Positions 44,719 to 53,558 are shown, numbered from the stretch's first letter. The stretch: 64,000 nt of DNA from Coriobacteriaceae bacterium (GCA_003563465.1 PWVH01000129.1:1-64000); one strand, 5' to 3'. Notes: generated by a model from the sequence alone, not told the origin. A program made the numbers and translations.

Positions 44719-44746
44719 GGGAGGCGCAGGTCAACCTGCGCCTCCC
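44719..44746 (-). promoter_or_regulatory. Intergenic hairpin between livK and livH
   Basis: A perfect 13-bp inverted repeat (44719-44731 and 44734-44746) with a tiny loop lies 35 bases after the binding-protein stop. There is no T-run, so it is probably an mRNA-stabilising or attenuating hairpin, as in the sugar operon. Confidence 0.65.
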
Positions 44747-44781
44747 ATGTGAACCGGGTACTACCTGGCTCGAAAGCGTTG

Positions 44782-45972
44782 CTAGCCTATGTACTCCCAG
44801 GTATCGCCTTTGAGCTCGAAGCGGGGAATCAGATCTATGCCGGTCTTGTCGGGTGCCTCGATGTCACCGATCTCGTTGAAGCCGAAGCTCCCCATCACGC
44901 CTTGATACTCGATCTCGTGTAGCGCAGCGATGATGTCGGCTCCTTCGAAGGACTGTGCATCGACGATGGCCGTGATCAGCGCACCGAGGGCATCGTAGTT
45001 GTTCTCGGCGTAGGGGCCGGCGGGACGGCCAGTGGCCTCTTCGAATCTATCGGCAAACTCAGAAAAACCAGGCATGTCGTCTGGGCTGAACCCGCTGAAC
45101 GTCGATAGCATCCCATCGGCGTTCTCCACGCCACCGGCCTCATCGACGATCTCGTCGGACTTGATGCCGTCGCCGCCCATGAACTGCACGTCTGCCATGC
45201 CGGCTTCGACCATCTGCTTACGCACGAGACCTGCCTCGCGGTGGTAGCCGGTGAAGATGGCCACGTCAGGATCGAAGGCGCGCATGTTGGCCACCTGAGC
45301 TGAGAAGTCCGTGTCGCCTTCCTGGCCTTCCTCGCGAAGCACCTCCACGCCACCGGCCTCAAGCGTCGCCTGCACTTCGTTACCGAGACCGACAGCGTAG
45401 TCTCCGCGGTCGTCCATCACGACGGCTCTCTCGAACCCGAGCTCGATTACCCACTCTCCGAGCGCAGCGCCCTGCAAATCGTCACGCAGGCAGGTCCGGA
45501 AGAACACGTCGAAGCCTTCCTCGGTGATATCGGGCAGAGTCGCCGAACCCGAGATCATCGGGATGACCGCCTCTTCGTAGATCGGCAGAGCGGCGTTCGT
45601 GTTTCCAGACGTGAGAGCACCTATGACACCGACAACGCCCTGATCCACCAGGTTCTGGGCCACGACCGGCGACTCGGCCGGCTCGCCCTTGTCATCTAGG
45701 ATGACAAGCTCGATGTCGTACTCCACACCATCGACCACGAAACCCGAGAAGTCCTCGGCCGCCAGCTTGATTCCCTCCCGTGCAGCGAAGCCGTAGTCGG
45801 CCAGACCTCCGGTCAGCGACGTATGCACACCGACCTTCACGGTCTCGCGCTCGCTGACTTCAGGCTCTTCGACTTCCTCGGGCTCTGCACAACCGATGAG
45901 GCCCATGGTCGCCAGCAGCAGGGCCGCGACGAGAATCGCCGCCACTCTACTGCTCATTCGCTTGCTGAACAC
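44782..45972 (-). CDS. livK: Branched-chain amino acid ABC substrate-binding lipoprotein
   Basis: The product of about 396 residues has a signal peptide with a basic start and lipobox GLIGC, then a type I periplasmic-binding fold (VKVGVHTSLTGGLADYG, VVGVIGALTSGNTNAALPIYEE). The GTG at 45972 follows GGAGGGAGG with 7-base spacing and was chosen over an ATG five codons later. It heads the liv operon. A TATATT hexamer at 46047-46042 on the minus strand could be a -10. Amino acid specificity is inferred. Confidence 0.87.
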   Translation of the reverse strand: MFSKRMSSRVAAILVAALLLATMGLIGCAEPEEVEEPEVSERETVKVGVHTSLTGGLADYGFAAREGIKLAAEDFSGFVVDGVEYDIELVILDDKGEPAESPVVAQNLVDQGVVGVIGALTSGNTNAALPIYEEAVIPMISGSATLPDITEEGFDVFFRTCLRDDLQGAALGEWVIELGFERAVVMDDRGDYAVGLGNEVQATLEAGGVEVLREEGQEGDTDFSAQVANMRAFDPDVAIFTGYHREAGLVRKQMVEAGMADVQFMGGDGIKSDEIVDEAGGVENADGMLSTFSGFSPDDMPGFSEFADRFEEATGRPAGPYAENNYDALGALITAIVDAQSFEGADIIAALHEIEYQGVMGSFGFNEIGDIEAPDKTGIDLIPRFELKGDTWEYIG

Positions 45973-46251
45973 ACAGATCAGCCTCCCTCCAATGACGCTC
46001 ACGCTCCGACTACGCGCTTCCTACGCATAGTTCGAAGGTACAATATACATGATTTGGCTTTCGCGCATACTCATCGGCGTTCTGCAAGAGAACTCCCGAT
46101 ATCACACGGCCGCCTGCGTTCACCTGCGAGACGACCGTGTATCCGTGCCGAGGACCGATTCGTCAGCGTGTATCTCCATGTCGTTGATAGCCGTTTTGGA
46201 CGAGCGCACGCCCGGCGGCATCCAGCTCGGCTCCAACATCATCGGGACGAG

Positions 46252-47634
46252 CTAGTTCGGCGGTTGTCCCATTCCCGAGCCGTACGAGCCGTCTTCGCCA
46301 AGCTGAGGAATAACGTCCTGTCTCGTAGGCGTCGGAGCTTCGTCCCGGCCGCGAATGTCGAGCGGGTCCACATCTTGAAGAGCTGGCGCAGTGAAGTCCG
46401 GGAGTGGAATCTGCTCATCCTGCAGTGCGCTCCCTGGTGATGAGCCCTCGGGCGGCATGCTGCCGGAAATCGGATGAACTTCTTCGCCCATCGCGCGCGA
46501 CGCGGCGTCGGGGACGGGAACGGAAACAACGTCCGCGCCGGTGACCCGCAGCGCGGGTGCCCGGCCGATCTCTACGTGCATCCCGTCGGTCGCAAGGCTC
46601 TGAACGGCATCGAATACTGTCGGGGCCTCAACCCGCTGCAGGGGAGTCCTTGTCATCGCACTCCCCCGGAGAGCGTCCCGCTGGGCACGGACCTGAGCAA
46701 GGCCTTTGTCGGACGTGGTGTCGCCCGCAGGCAGAAGCGCCAGAGCAAGCACTAGCACCGTCCCGGCAGCCACGGCAGCGCCGCGCCCAGCTCCTTCCAG
46801 AACTCCGGGCGAGACACGCGCAGCCTCCATGGCCCGCACGAAGATGCCCATGGCTGAACCTTCGGCCACAAGGAAAGGCAGGAAAACCTTCAGGTGTTGT
46901 GGGCCCTTCGCGTGACGCATCTCCGCCGCACAGCTGGAGCACGACCGCAGATGGGCCTCCAACCAGACCTGCTCACTGCGCGAAACACCGCTGCCAAGCG
47001 AACGATAGATGTCCTCGACCGCCCGACGGCAATCGACCGGCATTTCGCCTAACTGCGAGTAAGCCACACCGAAAGCATCGCGAGCCCGCGACACGAGCGT
47101 GTCCACTGCCCCGGGGCTGATACCCATGGTTTCCCCGATCTCCACCGATGAGAGTCCATGCATCTCGCGTAGTATCAGCGCCGAACGGTAACGAGGTCGC
47201 AGCTTCCGCAGAGCCAGGAAGACGTTTCGCGCTCCCTCGCGCTTGAAGAGCTCCTCGGCCGTATCTGCCTGCTTACTGGCAATCGACTCGAGTTCGGCAG
47301 CCGGCTCCGTCTCTTTGCGACGTCCTTTCGCGCGCAACTGGTCTACACATACGTTACGCGAGACTGTGAAAAGCCATGCCCGGGCGCTGTCCACTTGCTG
47401 ACCTTGGACACGCAGAACCCTCAGGAAGACCTCTTGGGTCGCGTCCTCTGCAGCTTGCACGTCTAACAAGCGAGCAAGACAGAAACCGTATACGAGCCCG
47501 TGGAAACGACGATACAACTCTGCGAAAGCGGCATCTTGACCTATGAAGGCGCGCTCGAGCACCGCCTCATCGCTAAGGCGACGGAGCGGCAAGGCCCTCC
47601 ATGTTAGAGAACGCGTACTCATCCCGGGCCTCAT
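46252..47634 (-). CDS. ECF sigma factor fused to anti-sigma-like zinc-finger and membrane tail
   Basis: The 460-residue protein opens with an ECF sigma factor: region 2 (AAFAELYRRFHGLVYGFCLAR, AAEDATQEVFLRVLR, RAWLFTVSRNVCVDQLR) and region 4 (LRPRYRSALILREMHGLSSVEIGETMGISPGAVDTLVSRAR). It continues into a zinc-finger segment with an early Cys and HLRSCSSC (HxxxCxxC), as in anti-sigma ZAS domains. One hydrophobic helix follows (VAAGTVLVLALALLP) and then a Pro/Asp-rich tail of about 160 residues, presumably outside the membrane. This would be a self-inhibited, membrane-tethered sigma factor. No separate anti-sigma gene is adjacent. Confidence 0.85.
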   Translation of the reverse strand: MRPGMSTRSLTWRALPLRRLSDEAVLERAFIGQDAAFAELYRRFHGLVYGFCLARLLDVQAAEDATQEVFLRVLRVQGQQVDSARAWLFTVSRNVCVDQLRAKGRRKETEPAAELESIASKQADTAEELFKREGARNVFLALRKLRPRYRSALILREMHGLSSVEIGETMGISPGAVDTLVSRARDAFGVAYSQLGEMPVDCRRAVEDIYRSLGSGVSRSEQVWLEAHLRSCSSCAAEMRHAKGPQHLKVFLPFLVAEGSAMGIFVRAMEAARVSPGVLEGAGRGAAVAAGTVLVLALALLPAGDTTSDKGLAQVRAQRDALRGSAMTRTPLQRVEAPTVFDAVQSLATDGMHVEIGRAPALRVTGADVVSVPVPDAASRAMGEEVHPISGSMPPEGSSPGSALQDEQIPLPDFTAPALQDVDPLDIRGRDEAPTPTRQDVIPQLGEDGSYGSGMGQPPN

Positions 47635-47691
47635 GACGTTTCCGCATGTTCAATCTTACACTCTCTGACCTACGATACCGGATATGGCAGC

Positions 47692-48534
47692 TCACGGAAG
47701 CGCGGTCATCACGACGGCGACGAGGGCCATTGCGACCCCGACACGCTGCATGCCGTGAAGTCGCTCGCCAAGGATCGTGCGGGCGAGCAGAATCGTCACC
47801 ACGGGGTGCATGGCACCGAGAACAGCGACCACAGCGAGGGGCCCGATTCTAAGGGCAGTGATCAGTGCGACATTAGCGAACGAATCCAACATACCCGAGC
47901 CGCTGGCGAAACCGCGCGCGGCACGATTCACGACATACCGGCGACTGCGCAAGACGGTAAGCGCGCCGAGGATGACGGCAGAAGTCACACGTGCTGACGC
48001 AAGGGGAACGAATCCGCTTTCCGCTCCGCTGAATGAGAACGCAAGCAGCGTGCCGGAGAAGGCCACGCCTGCCACGACGGCGAGCACGGTCGCACGCACG
48101 GACATCGTCTTGCGGGACTCCTCGTCGGAAGCTGCGCTCACGACTATCACCGCAACGAACGCTAGTGCGATTCCGGCACCGGTGACCGGACGCAGCACCG
48201 TGCCTTGGGCGACATCGTAGAGGGTCGGCAGCGCGGCGGATATGGCTGCCGTCACCGGAGCCACGATGCTCATGCGTCCGATCGCAAGTGCTGCGTAGAG
48301 GGCGACCACGGCGAAACCGCTAGTCACGCCCGCCACGGCGCCCCACACCACGTCTGCAGCCTCGACGGCACGCGCGGGAAAGACGAACGCTGCCAAAGAG
48401 AGTATCAGCGCTCCCAGCATGTGCGCGTTTGCGGTCACGGCGAGCGCGGTGTCGCGCTTGCTCGCTTGTCCGCCCAGGAAGTTCGCAACTCCGAAACATG
48501 TTGCAGCAGCGGTCGCCATCAAGGCGGTGATCAC
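47692..48534 (-). CDS. EamA/DMT family transporter
   Basis: The 280-residue protein has ten hydrophobic helices arranged as two EamA repeats of five. Glycine- and alanine-rich helices such as MHPVVTILLARTILGERLHGMQRVG at the end of the second repeat are typical of metabolite exporters of the DMT superfamily. The substrate is unknown. It is divergent from azlC across a 124-base gap. Confidence 0.85.
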   Translation of the reverse strand: MITALMATAAATCFGVANFLGGQASKRDTALAVTANAHMLGALILSLAAFVFPARAVEAADVVWGAVAGVTSGFAVVALYAALAIGRMSIVAPVTAAISAALPTLYDVAQGTVLRPVTGAGIALAFVAVIVVSAASDEESRKTMSVRATVLAVVAGVAFSGTLLAFSFSGAESGFVPLASARVTSAVILGALTVLRSRRYVVNRAARGFASGSGMLDSFANVALITALRIGPLAVVAVLGAMHPVVTILLARTILGERLHGMQRVGVAMALVAVVMTALP

Positions 48535-48658
48535 AGAGCGCCACCCTTCTGCGCGCTTGTCCGATCATTCACCCTAGCTTATCTGCATGGTTCCAGCCTC
48601 ATGCGGCCCACCATGCTACCATCGCGTATCCGTTTCGAATGCTGAAACCGGAGGCGTT

Positions 48659-49372
48659 TTGTCCCGTACATCACGTACAGCCAGAAGCATGCTCGCCGGA
48701 GCCAAAGAGGTCTCACCCATCATGGTGGGCATCATCCCGTTCGGTCTCGTGGCTGGAGCCGCGGTGATCAGCGCGGGCTTCGGACTGGCCGAAGTCATCG
48801 GTATGTCCCTGCTGGTGAACGCTGGGGCGTCACAGATTGCAGCGACCGCACTCTTCGCCGAAGGAGCACCTCTTCTCTTGGTGGTCGGGACCGCATTGGT
48901 GATCAATGCTCGCCTGTTCATCTACAGCACCTCTATCGCCCCGCTCCTGGTACCGCGAGTGGGGTGGTCTCGCCTTCTCCTCGGACATCCACTTGTGGAC
49001 CAGTCATATGCGATCACGATGACACGAGGCCGCTACCGCGATGACGTCGACATCGTGCCGTACTACGTAGGTTCGTGGCTCCTGCTAGCTGTGACGTGGC
49101 AGGTCTCGAACGTCATCGGGGCACTCGGTGGGGCCCTCGTGCCTTCATCGTGGTCGCTGGATTTCGCGGTGCCTCTCGTGTTCCTGGCGATGCTCGTACC
49201 TGCGCTGAAGTGTCGCGCCGACGTCGAAGCGGCCGTGGCCACCGCCGTCGCTGCTGCGATTCTGGTACCGCTGATGCCGATGCAGACCGGGCTGATCGTC
49301 GCAATCGTGATCGGAATCTCCTGGGGAGCAGCCCGGTACCGCGAGCGGACTTCCGAGGAGCCGGCCCGGTGA
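48659..49372 (+). CDS. azlC: AzlC family branched-chain amino acid exporter, large subunit
   Basis: The protein of about 237 residues has the AzlC signature: GIIPFGLVAGAAVISAGFGLAE and MSLLVNAGASQIAATALFAEGAP, with seven or so helices. The best start is a TTG at 48659 four bases after GGAGG; an upstream ATG lacks a ribosome site. It overlaps azlD, its obligate partner, as GTGA. AzlCD exports leucine, isoleucine, valine or analogues. Confidence 0.85.
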   Translation: MSRTSRTARSMLAGAKEVSPIMVGIIPFGLVAGAAVISAGFGLAEVIGMSLLVNAGASQIAATALFAEGAPLLLVVGTALVINARLFIYSTSIAPLLVPRVGWSRLLLGHPLVDQSYAITMTRGRYRDDVDIVPYYVGSWLLLAVTWQVSNVIGALGGALVPSSWSLDFAVPLVFLAMLVPALKCRADVEAAVATAVAAAILVPLMPMQTGLIVAIVIGISWGAARYRERTSEEPAR

Positions 49373-49707
49373 ACGACACGGTCGCATTCTGGGTGGTCGT
49401 CATCTCGCTTGCTGCGGGCACTTTCCTGTTGCGGAGCATTCCTCTGTGGCTGCACGGACACGGACCTGCCCCCAGGTGGTTGAAGCGGCTGCTCAGACAT
49501 GTGCCCGCCGCAGCGCTAACCGCACTGGTGATTCCCGGCTCGCTCTACGTGAAGGCCAACGGTTCCTACGACTTCGCGCCCGCTCGCACAGCCGCCGCAG
49601 TCGCAGCACTTCTCGTCGCGGTACGAACTCGCAACGTGCTCGCCACTCTCGCCACGGGAATGGCCGTGCTCTGGACAGTCCAGGCACTCATCACGGTAAT
49701 GGGGTGA
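49369..49707 (+). CDS. azlD: AzlD family branched-chain amino acid exporter, small subunit
   Basis: This 112-residue membrane protein starts at the GTG that overlaps the azlC stop. It has the AzlD pattern LRSIPLWLHGHGPAPRWLKRLLRHVPAAALTALVIPG with about four helices. Frame upstream of the GTG is open but lies inside azlC, so the overlap start is preferred. Confidence 0.88.
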   Translation: MNDTVAFWVVVISLAAGTFLLRSIPLWLHGHGPAPRWLKRLLRHVPAAALTALVIPGSLYVKANGSYDFAPARTAAAVAALLVAVRTRNVLATLATGMAVLWTVQALITVMG

Positions 49708-49733
49708 GCGGACACTAGATACTCGGCCTGGTC

Positions 49734-49739
49734 TATACT
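49734..49739 (+). promoter_or_regulatory. Possible -10 element before the cysteine-synthase-like gene
   Basis: TATACT stands 35 bases before the start, after the azlD stop. No good -35 is seen; the call is tentative. Confidence 0.3.
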
Positions 49740-49773
49740 ACCCGCCATCAGGACCTGCAGACCCGGAGCGCCT

Positions 49774-50919
49774 ATGAGCCGACCCGCGTCCCTTGCAAGC
49801 CTCGCGCACATGATCGGGAACACGCCGCTGCTGGCGATCGACGTGCTCCTGCGCGGCCGCAGCTATCGCGTGTTCGCCAAGGCCGAGCACCTGAATCTCA
49901 CCGGCTCCATCAAAGACCGTATGGCGCTCCATGTCCTGCGCCGTGCTACAGAGCGCGGAGAGCTCGCCCCGGCCTCCCCTATCGCCGAAGCCACCAGCGG
50001 CAACACCGGCATAGCTGTCGCGGCTATCGGCCGTGCTCTCGGCCATCCGGTCACAATCTTCATGCCCGACTGGATGAGCGGAGAACGTCGCGACCTGATG
50101 CGTTCGCTTGGCGCCGACATCCGATTGGTGAGCGCGCAGGAGGGTGGTTTCCTCGGCTCTATAGCGCTGGCCGAAGAATTCGCCGCCTCCACTGAGGGCT
50201 GCTTCTTGCCGAGGCAGTTCGCCAACGATGACAACCCCGGCGCCCATTATGCGACGACCGGACCGGAACTCATGTGGCAGCTGGCTTTCGAGGGTCTTTC
50301 GCCCTCGGCATTCGTGGCAGGCGTGGGAACCGGCGGCACCGTCATGGGCGTCGGGCTCTATCTGCGCGAACGCGTCGATGGAGTCAGAGTGCATCCGTTG
50401 GAGCCATCTAACTCGCCGACGCTGTCCACCGGCCATCGCACGGGCTCTCATCGCATCCAGGGAATCTCCGATGAGTTCATTCCACCCATAGTCGATCTCG
50501 ATTCCCTCGATGCCGTGGTAGCCGTGCACGACGGCGACGCCATACTGATGGCCCAGCGCCTGGCTGCCGAACTCGGGCTGGCTGTCGGCATATCGAGTGG
50601 AGCGAACTTGCTGGGGGCACTACTCGTCGCCGAGGAGATGGGTCCGTCTTCTGTGATAGTCACCGTCTTTCCCGATGACAACAAGAAGTACCTTTCCACC
50701 GATCTGCTGCGCAAAGAGACGCCCGGTCCCGATTTCCTATCCCCGGATGTGGTGCTTGAAGGCTTCCGGGCGATAAAGCGCGTCTGCTTCGTGTGCTGTG
50801 AGGGAGAGGAGTGCGAGCGGGCCCAGACTATGGATAGGTTCTACGCAGGATGTCCGGGTCTGAAGGCGGATCCCACTCGATCAACGCCGTGTAATCCTGC
50901 TCGTAGTCCTCAAGAGTGA
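49774..50919 (+). CDS. Cysteine synthase-like PLP enzyme with Cys-rich tail
   Basis: The first 310 residues are a fold type II PLP enzyme: LNLTGSIKDRMA carries the PLP-binding Lys (K47), EATSGNTGIA binds substrate, and GVGTGGTVMGVG binds the cofactor phosphate. It is close to CysK/CysM. The last 70 residues are unusual: RVCFVCCEGEECERA and later YAGCPG and STPCNP hold seven or so cysteines. The final 92 bases overlap the convergent hydrolase gene. The tail may bind metal or an Fe-S cluster, or be a misread; see findings. Confidence 0.82.
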   Translation: MSRPASLASLAHMIGNTPLLAIDVLLRGRSYRVFAKAEHLNLTGSIKDRMALHVLRRATERGELAPASPIAEATSGNTGIAVAAIGRALGHPVTIFMPDWMSGERRDLMRSLGADIRLVSAQEGGFLGSIALAEEFAASTEGCFLPRQFANDDNPGAHYATTGPELMWQLAFEGLSPSAFVAGVGTGGTVMGVGLYLRERVDGVRVHPLEPSNSPTLSTGHRTGSHRIQGISDEFIPPIVDLDSLDAVVAVHDGDAILMAQRLAAELGLAVGISSGANLLGALLVAEEMGPSSVIVTVFPDDNKKYLSTDLLRKETPGPDFLSPDVVLEGFRAIKRVCFVCCEGEECERAQTMDRFYAGCPGLKADPTRSTPCNPARSPQE

Positions 50920-51832
50920 GCGGCGCGGGGGGCGCATGGTACGGGAACTCCCATCGGTCCTCGGTCAAACTGGGAAAACTCGTGCGCACTAATCGGCGTG
51001 TAGTGACGAAATCCATCATCGTGTCGAAGACAGACATTCCGAAAAGGCAGGCCACCTCGTAAGAACCGGTGAGATCATCCGAGCTGATCGTCAGAAGCTC
51101 CTCGGTCTGAGCCAAGAGCACGTCTAGTGATTGCGGCGTGAACGCCGCGAGCCGGGCGCGCAAATCCGAAGGGGACTCGAACCTTCCCGCCGAACGCATG
51201 AACCACGAAACGAAGGTCGAGCCGGCCGGCGAGCGCAAAGCTGTCATCATCCCCCGTCGAGCGATTTCCGGCCTGAGTGCCCCGATGGCAGCCTTCAGGC
51301 TCAGCAGATCGCGTCGGGAGTGCCTGAGTGCTTCGCGCCCCACGTAAGGCGCGAGCAAGCAGACGCGATCCACACGCTCGGCACACCTCTGCAAAGTGCG
51401 TAGGACGAACAGCCCGCCGAACGAGAAGCCGACGAGACCGAATCGTTGCACCCCGACCGCGTCGGCGAGTTCCTCCACCAGCCTGGCGACCAGTTCGCTG
51501 TGGTACGGCTGTTCGAAAGCGACGCTGCCTCCATAGCCCGGAAGCTCGAAGAAGTGCACGGTGTAGCGCTGACCGATGAAACGTATCAGCGGCTCCCACT
51601 CGTCGATCAGCGAGATGGTCGCCGGAACGGCTATCAGTGGAGGCCCCTCCCCGCACGTGCAGACACGCACGGTAGTCAGGGGCAGCTCCAGCGAACGGCA
51701 GACGAGAGAGGGTCGCACTAGAAAGGATGCGTGCGCGGGCGCGAGAACCTCGACCACCGGCGAATCCTTTCTGATGGAAGCGTGCGGGAAGTGTGAGACA
51801 CGAATACGAACACGATTCTCTGTCGAAAACAC
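50828..51832 (-). CDS. Alpha/beta hydrolase
   Basis: The 334-residue protein has an alpha/beta hydrolase core: VHFFELPGYGGS and the nucleophile elbow GFSFGG. A His near the C-terminus (EFPYHAPP) could complete the triad. About 55 residues precede the fold; the GTG start lacks a clear ribosome site, so the true start may be further in. Substrate unknown. It overlaps the end of the convergent cysteine-synthase-like gene by 92 bases. Confidence 0.75.
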   Translation of the reverse strand: MFSTENRVRIRVSHFPHASIRKDSPVVEVLAPAHASFLVRPSLVCRSLELPLTTVRVCTCGEGPPLIAVPATISLIDEWEPLIRFIGQRYTVHFFELPGYGGSVAFEQPYHSELVARLVEELADAVGVQRFGLVGFSFGGLFVLRTLQRCAERVDRVCLLAPYVGREALRHSRRDLLSLKAAIGALRPEIARRGMMTALRSPAGSTFVSWFMRSAGRFESPSDLRARLAAFTPQSLDVLLAQTEELLTISSDDLTGSYEVACLFGMSVFDTMMDFVTTRRLVRTSFPSLTEDRWEFPYHAPPAPLTLEDYEQDYTALIEWDPPSDPDILRRTYP

Positions 51833-51868
51833 GCCGAACGCAATTCTTGACGAAGCGCCATGTAATAG

Positions 51869-51903
51869 AAAAGCCCCGGTCCCTTGCTGGGACCGGGGCT
51901 TTC
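51869..51903 (-). terminator. Terminator after the cold-shock gene
   Basis: A perfect 13-bp stem (51871-51883 and 51889-51901) with a 5-base loop, followed on the minus strand by TTTT. It lies 50 bases after the cold-shock stop and before the hydrolase gene. Confidence 0.9.
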
Positions 51904-51953
51904 ATCTCAAGCAATGAGAGGCGAGACGTGACCTCCCGCCACAGCTCAGGTGC

Positions 51954-52157
51954 TTAGAGCTTGCGGACGTTGCTCGCCTGCAGTTTGCCGTTCTGGCCGG
52001 TAGTAATCTCAAATGCCACAGCCTGGCCCTCATCGAGACTCTTGAAGCCTTCGCCCTGGATCTCGCTGTAGTGGACGAACACGTCGTCTCCATCCTCGTG
52101 CGAGATGAAGCCGTAGCCCTTGTCAGCGTTGAACCACTTCACAGTACCTTCAGCCAT
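51954..52157 (-). CDS. Cold-shock protein, CspA family
   Basis: The 67-residue protein is a single cold-shock domain: GTVKWFNADKGYGFI (RNP1) and DDVFVHYSEI (RNP2). It binds RNA or single-stranded DNA. The promoter lies about 140 bases upstream, giving a long leader as in cold-induced genes, and a terminator follows. Length and motifs are fully typical. Confidence 0.97.
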   Translation of the reverse strand: MAEGTVKWFNADKGYGFISHEDGDDVFVHYSEIQGEGFKSLDEGQAVAFEITTGQNGKLQASNVRKL

Positions 52158-52293
52158 TCCTATTCATCCTTCCGCCCTACTGGGCAAAACAAAGCGACGT
52201 GCCCTGTTCTCCGTTCCCTGCGATGTCACGATACGCAGGGTGGAGGGGTCACGCCGCGAATCCGTGGGCCACTACGTGTGGCCTCACCGAGGC

Positions 52294-52321
52294 ATTATAC
52301 GCATTCGCCCACGCAAGTCCA
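52294..52321 (-). promoter_or_regulatory. Promoter of the cold-shock gene
   Basis: TATAAT (52299-52294) with TGGACT (52321-52316) at 16-base spacing on the minus strand. The start site near 52287 would give a leader of about 130 nt. The insertion sequence begins only 9 bases upstream of the -35. Confidence 0.7.
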
Positions 52322-52329
52322 GTCAGCGA

Positions 52330-52356
52330 GTTGCCTCACCAGAAATGTCGTCGAAA
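52330..52356 (+). repeat. Outer left end-like repeat of the IS
   Basis: Starts GTTGCCTCAC and ends TGTCGTCGAA. It aligns with the right end with a one-base gap. Confidence 0.65.
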
Positions 52357-52363
52357 CCGCTTC

Positions 52364-52390
52364 GTTGCCTCACGTAAGGATGTCGCCGAA
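52364..52390 (+). repeat. Inner left inverted repeat of the IS
   Basis: GTTGCCTCACGTAAG-like arm matching the right end at 25 of 27 positions. It begins 34 bases after the outer copy. Confidence 0.75.
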
Positions 52391-52442
52391 CGGTTAGCGT
52401 CGATCCGTCGGTCGTTCCAGACGGCGGGGAGGCGCAACCAGG

Positions 52443-53478
52443 GTGTCTATGACGATGGCGGAGAAGCACGCGGTGACGAGGAAGCTTTCCGAGAGGTACC
52501 GGCGGGCGCGCAAGCTGGAGAAGAGCGCGCTCATCGACATGTGCTGCGAGGTGACCGGATACAGCCGGGACCACGCCGCGCGCCTGCTGCGCGCAGGCCC
52601 GCCCGCAAAGCGGCCGGCGAAACGCCGGAGGGTGCGCAGACGGACCTACGACGCCGAGGTGCTGTTCGCGCTGAGACGGGTGTGGGCCACACTGGACGGC
52701 GCATGCGGCAAGCGGGTCGCCGCGGTCATGGGGCAGACCGTCGGCGCGATGGAGCGCCACGGCGAGCTCATGATCTCTTCTGAGGCCCGCGCAAAGCTCC
52801 TTGCCGTATCGGCGGCCACGATCGACCGTATGCTCGCGCCGGATAGGGCCAAGCTCGCCTTGAAGGGACGTGTCGGGACCAAGCCCGGCACGCTGCTCAA
52901 GCACCAGATCCCGGTCAAGACGTTTGCGGAGTGGGACGAGGCGCGTCCGGGCTTCGTCGAGATCGATCTGGTGGGCCACGACGGAGGTGTTCTGCGCGGG
53001 GAGCACTGCCAGACCCTCGACGTCACCGACGTGGCGACAGGCTGGACTTAAGACGCGAGCGGTGCGCAACAAAGCGCAGGTCCACGTCTTTGCCGCACTG
53101 AAGGAGATCCGCGCGGCCCTTCCCTTTCCGCTGCTCGGCATCGACTCGGACAACGGCAGCGAGTTCATCAACCATGAACTCTACCGCTACTGCCAAGACA
53201 AGCGGATCACGTTCACCCGCTCGCGCGCCTACCGCAAGAACGACAGCTGCTACGTCGAGCAGAAGAACTGGTCGGTGGTGCGGCGCAATGTCGGCTACGC
53301 GCGCTACGACACCCTCAACCCCGTTGCGCTCAAGCGTGAGATCGCAGGCTCACAGAAGCGGCTCTACGAGCTCGTCTCGCTCAAGGAATCGATCAGGAGA
53401 AGGGAGGTGCAGACACCCGATCTCGACGACATCTATGATGAGTCAACGAATGTGTCCTTCGACGACATTCTTACGTGA
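52443..53478 (+). pseudogene. DDE transposase/integrase, frameshifted
   Basis: The first part (52443-53051) has an N-terminal helix-turn-helix region (KLSERYRRARKLEKSALIDM) and the first catalytic Asp in FVEIDLVGHDGG, and stops at TAA after ATGWT. The second part continues one base later as KTRAVRNKAQVHVF, with the second Asp in GIDSDNGSEF and the Glu in CYVEQKNWSVV. Together they form one normal transposase of about 345 residues, broken by a +1 shift near 53048. No slippery run is present, so I call it inactivated, though programmed shifting or sequencing error cannot be excluded. The right IR overlaps its last codons. Confidence 0.85.
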
Positions 53479-53484
53479 GGCAAC
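53458..53484 (-). repeat. Right inverted repeat of the IS
   Basis: Reverse complement begins GTTGCCTCAC. It overlaps the last 21 bases of the transposase frame. Confidence 0.8.
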
Positions 53485-53558
53485 GGGGCGGGAGAACGCA
53501 TTTGGCGTCTTCTCGAGACCGTTGACTACGCTTCACTGTACGTGGGAACCAACTCGGC

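Larger units (their letters stand above)
52330..53484 (+). mobile_element. Insertion sequence with one DDE transposase
   Basis: A transposase gene is bracketed by imperfect 27-bp inverted repeats that start with GTTGCCTCAC: right end 53458-53484 and left candidates 52330-52356 and 52364-52390. The right end matches the inner left copy at 25 of 27 positions. No target duplication is obvious. The outer left copy may be the true end, or a remnant of another copy. Confidence 0.8.

Noticed and set aside
53040..53055. Programmed frameshift in the transposase
   Set aside because: No A-rich or other slippery run, and a +1 shift is rare in IS elements; kept only as an alternative.
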